NCBI RefSeq assembly: GCF_008369935.1
Contig: NZ_VTUZ01000063.1
Location: 1 to 42,404, forward strand
Direction: 5' to 3'
Source of the DNA: Paraburkholderia panacisoli
GTDB lineage: Bacteria; Pseudomonadota; Gammaproteobacteria; Burkholderiales; Burkholderiaceae
Length of the DNA stretch: 42,404 bases
Positions within the stretch are counted from its first letter, which is position 1. Each line of letters begins with the position of its first letter. This document shows, one piece after another, positions 40,554-42,404 of this stretch. The notes below the pieces were generated by a model. That model had not been told where the DNA came from. It did not search any database and worked only from the letters and a program-made list of their open reading frames with translations. The position numbers and the translations under genes are program-made.

Positions 40554-41279
40554 TTACTTCTTTGCCAGTGCTTCCTGGTGTGCTTTGGCGAAGTCGGCCA
40601 TGCTGTTGAACCGGAAGTCGATGTTCGGCTGCGTGCCGGGATTCATCGTCGCACCGAAGCCCGTCTGCGCATGACGGCGATAAATCCAGCACGATGCCAA
40701 TCCGAACTCGTTTGCGGGCTTGTGGTCATGGAAAAGACTTTCGGCCGTGTGAAGAATTCTTTCTTTCTTGATGCCGCGGTCACCGAGCTTCTCGAGCATG
40801 TATTCGAAATTTCGCGGCGACGGCTTGTAAGAGCCAACGTCTTCCGCCGTAATGATTGCGTCAAACTCGACCTGCAGTTTGGCGTTGCTGTACGTGAAGC
40901 TCTCATTGTCGATGTTCGACAAAATGACGAGCTTGTAGTGCTTCTTCAGGTACTGCAGCGCTTCGGCGCTGTCCTCAAACGCAGGCCAATTTTGCACCGA
41001 ACGACCGTAGGCCACGCATTCTTCGTGCGTGAACGAGAGGCCCCATTCTTCGGCCAGTCGTTTGTAGACGATGGGCAGCAGCTCCTGATAGCGCTTCGCC
41101 GGCGTGTACTTCTGCTGCGACGATTCGTGGCGAGCATGGGCCTCCAGAACCTGGTCGCGCGTGAGCGGCGTCCTGGCGCGCTCGAGCAACGGCCTCAGGC
41201 CTTGGAAAATGCCACTCTCCCAATCAATCAAGGTGCCGTAGCAGTCAAAGGTAAGGGCGTCGAAGTCGGTCAGTTCCAC
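40554..41279 (-). CDS. Type II haloacid dehalogenase, copy 2
   Basis: A 241-residue paralogue of copy 1. The frame is open to 41459 but GTG 41279, with GGAG six bases before, gives the same N-terminus as copy 1 (ELTDFDALTFDCYGTLIDWE). Motifs: Asp12 nucleophile, VILSNIDNESFTYSN, SYKPSPRNFEYMLEKL, then TAESLFHDHKPANEF. The 115-base gap between the two copies has no gene. The pair is consistent with a catabolic neighbourhood (polyamine or amino-acid type) in which the ABC transporter has decayed. Confidence 0.85.
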   Translation of the reverse strand: MELTDFDALTFDCYGTLIDWESGIFQGLRPLLERARTPLTRDQVLEAHARHESSQQKYTPAKRYQELLPIVYKRLAEEWGLSFTHEECVAYGRSVQNWPAFEDSAEALQYLKKHYKLVILSNIDNESFTYSNAKLQVEFDAIITAEDVGSYKPSPRNFEYMLEKLGDRGIKKERILHTAESLFHDHKPANEFGLASCWIYRRHAQTGFGATMNPGTQPNIDFRFNSMADFAKAHQEALAKK

Positions 41280-41769
41280 GATTACTCCTCTCGTATGTCC
41301 AGATGGAGACTTAAGTGTATTGAGCAGATGCGGCAACCAGAACTTTAATCGAGCGGCCGAACAGCAGCTTTCACCGTCTCTGCTCGGCTCGACAGCAATT
41401 TCTGCTGCGGCCTCCGATTGGCTCATAAACCTACGTGTTTTCCCGTACACGGATGACACGTTAAACGGTTCAAATGCTCCTCAGAAAGTGAATCTCCCTG
41501 GGGTTCGGTTTTTTTTGCGCCATAGCCCGCTCGCGGTTCACGCAATTTCAAACGCAGGAAACGTGGCCGACTATTTCCTCCTTTGAGAAGGAAGACAGCC
41601 CCAGTTCCATGCACCGAGTGAGTCATACCGCGGCTGTACGAGCCACCTTCTGCTGATTGATCGAGTGGCCGTGCGGCGCGTTTGCCGATTCACAGGAACG
41701 TGAAGGCGTTTTGCGGTAGGGACAGTTGTCCGCACTAAAGAACTCATTGTCGCGAAGTGCCCACGCTCC
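41280..41769. other. Gap with no visible gene
   Basis: About 490 bases. Frames on both strands are short and not protein-like. A readable extension of the ribbon-helix-helix gene (stop at 41770) is present in its own frame beyond the stop, see that entry. Confidence 0.4.
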
Positions 41770-41949
41770 TCACGCAAGACCTCTCGCGACAAACCCACTT
41801 TGGAAGCGACGGCGAGCGACGCATTCACGCAACGCAGTCGCCATGAACTCTTCAAGCGATTCGCTCTTACGAAGGACACTCTCGGTTGCCACCAGGAGCT
41901 CTGGGGTGACACGAAGCGGCTGCAAAATCGTCATCTTCATAGGACACAT
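41770..41949 (-). pseudogene. Ribbon-helix-helix (YlcI/YnfO-like) antitoxin-type protein, nonsense-truncated
   Basis: ATG 41949 is three bases after GGGGAG, with further in-frame ATG codons at 41940 and 41934. The protein reads MTILQPLRVTPELLVATESV, then LRKSESLEEFMATALRECVA and RRRFQSGFVARGLA, then TGA at 41770. Related proteins as I know them go on for about 25-30 residues; here the same frame continues after the stop with GAWALRDNEFFSADN. A nonsense change is likely. These proteins are putative DNA-binding antitoxins; no toxin gene is seen nearby. Confidence 0.5.
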
Positions 41950-42233
41950 AGACTCCCCTACCGGACGCGTGAAGCTCGCACGCACAGCCCAGCCCTCGGT
42001 CAGTTGACTGCTACCAGCCAAGCAGGATGCGCAACCGCTCTATTAGCCAGTCCGCTTCGACCACACTCACCGGCCCTGAAACGTCCCGGGTTATTGGATA
42101 CGCGCCGGGTGGAGTGGCAAAAGAACTCGCACGTCTGGTAGCGCGACATCTCACGCGGCGCCGGAAACCTCTCACCCGTCGAGGCGAAGTCGATATGTCG
42201 CAAACGGGGGTGCGGCGGATAAGTTGGACTGGT
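41950..42233. other. Gap before the transposase tail
   Basis: About 280 bases with no gene-like frame. Part of it (about 42190-42233) should be the end region of the insertion sequence whose transposase begins beyond the window. Confidence 0.35.
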
Positions 42234-42404
42234 TTATGTACCGATACCGAGACGTTCCCGGTATTCCGAGGGACTGAGTGAGCCAAGCGATATCTTGATT
42301 CGCTTGTCGTTGTACCAACGTATATACGAGCCAACCACTTCGATGAACTGCTCAATCGTCGTCGCTTGCCAGTTCCGAGGATAGAACAGCTCCGTTTTCA
42401 AACG
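42234..42404 (-). mobile_element. IS3-type transposase OrfB, C-terminal end (partial)
   Basis: The frame enters from the right and stops at TAA 42234-42236 after 56 visible residues: RLKTELFYPRNWQATTIEQF, then IEVVGSYIRWYNDKRIKISL and GSLSPSEYRERLGIGT. The 'YIRWYNxKRIKxSLGxLSPxEYR' block is the C-terminal end of the DDE integrase domain of IS3-family OrfB. The terminal inverted repeat would lie just left of 42234. It may belong to the same IS group as the orfA scrap at 39109, on the opposite strand. Confidence 0.88.

Noticed and set aside
1..42404. CRISPR arrays, tRNA or rRNA genes
   Set aside because: No regular repeat-spacer pattern and no tRNA/rRNA-like blocks were seen by eye; a scan with dedicated models was not possible.

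Overview
The window reads as Burkholderiaceae DNA, most likely a Paraburkholderia or close relative. The gene families, GC-rich codon use and neighbour sets fit that group; this is inference from protein character, not from a marker gene. It has two parts: an ordinary-looking chromosomal stretch (about 1-11,570) and an accessory region (about 11,600-42,404) with more broken genes, insertion-sequence remnants and metal-resistance cargo.

The left part holds an Lrp/AsnC regulator divergent from a cysteine-dioxygenase-type enzyme, a large MscS-type channel, and an NAD(P)-binding oxidoreductase with its Rrf2-type repressor (a matching palindrome lies before each gene). It continues with a lipoprotein, a DJ-1/PfpI protein, an orphan CHASE3-like histidine kinase, an ammonium transporter behind a candidate sigma-54/NtrC promoter, and a fluoride channel (crcB) behind a recognisable fluoride riboswitch.

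The accessory part starts just after crcB with three direct repeats that could be a transposon end. It carries an MFS transporter and a chromate cluster: chrB-chrA-chrC plus a protein consisting only of the ChrB C-terminal domain, with a palindromic operator on the chrB start. A small DnaJ-type zinc-finger protein, remains of a sugar operon (DeoR regulator, truncated PfkB-type kinase), a PRC-barrel protein, an accessory Hfq, a cold-shock protein and a run of small envelope proteins follow. Next come a glycine-zipper protein, an unrecognised 435-residue protein, and a leftward copper/silver efflux operon (small Met/Cys-rich protein, cusC, cusB, cusA, cusF) headed by a near-perfect MerR/CueR-like dyad.

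The right part contains second copies of several accessory genes: another short proline/tyrosine-rich secreted protein, another glycine-zipper protein, and a decayed chrC-chrB' pair with lost ends and a stop codon. The decayed pair is joined directly to a frameshifted polyamine-type ABC binding-protein relic. After an IS3-type orfA scrap come an Lrp regulator and two paralogous type II haloacid dehalogenases. A nonsense-truncated ribbon-helix-helix-like gene and the tail of an IS3-type transposase close the window.

Functionally the accessory region is a metal and oxyanion stress island: chromate reduction in uptake and export (ChrA), a Tat-exported superoxide dismutase (ChrC) and Cu/Ag efflux (Cus), with fragments of a cation-diffusion-facilitator, a VIT/CCC1-like transporter and possibly DsbD. 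No tRNA, rRNA or CRISPR array was seen.
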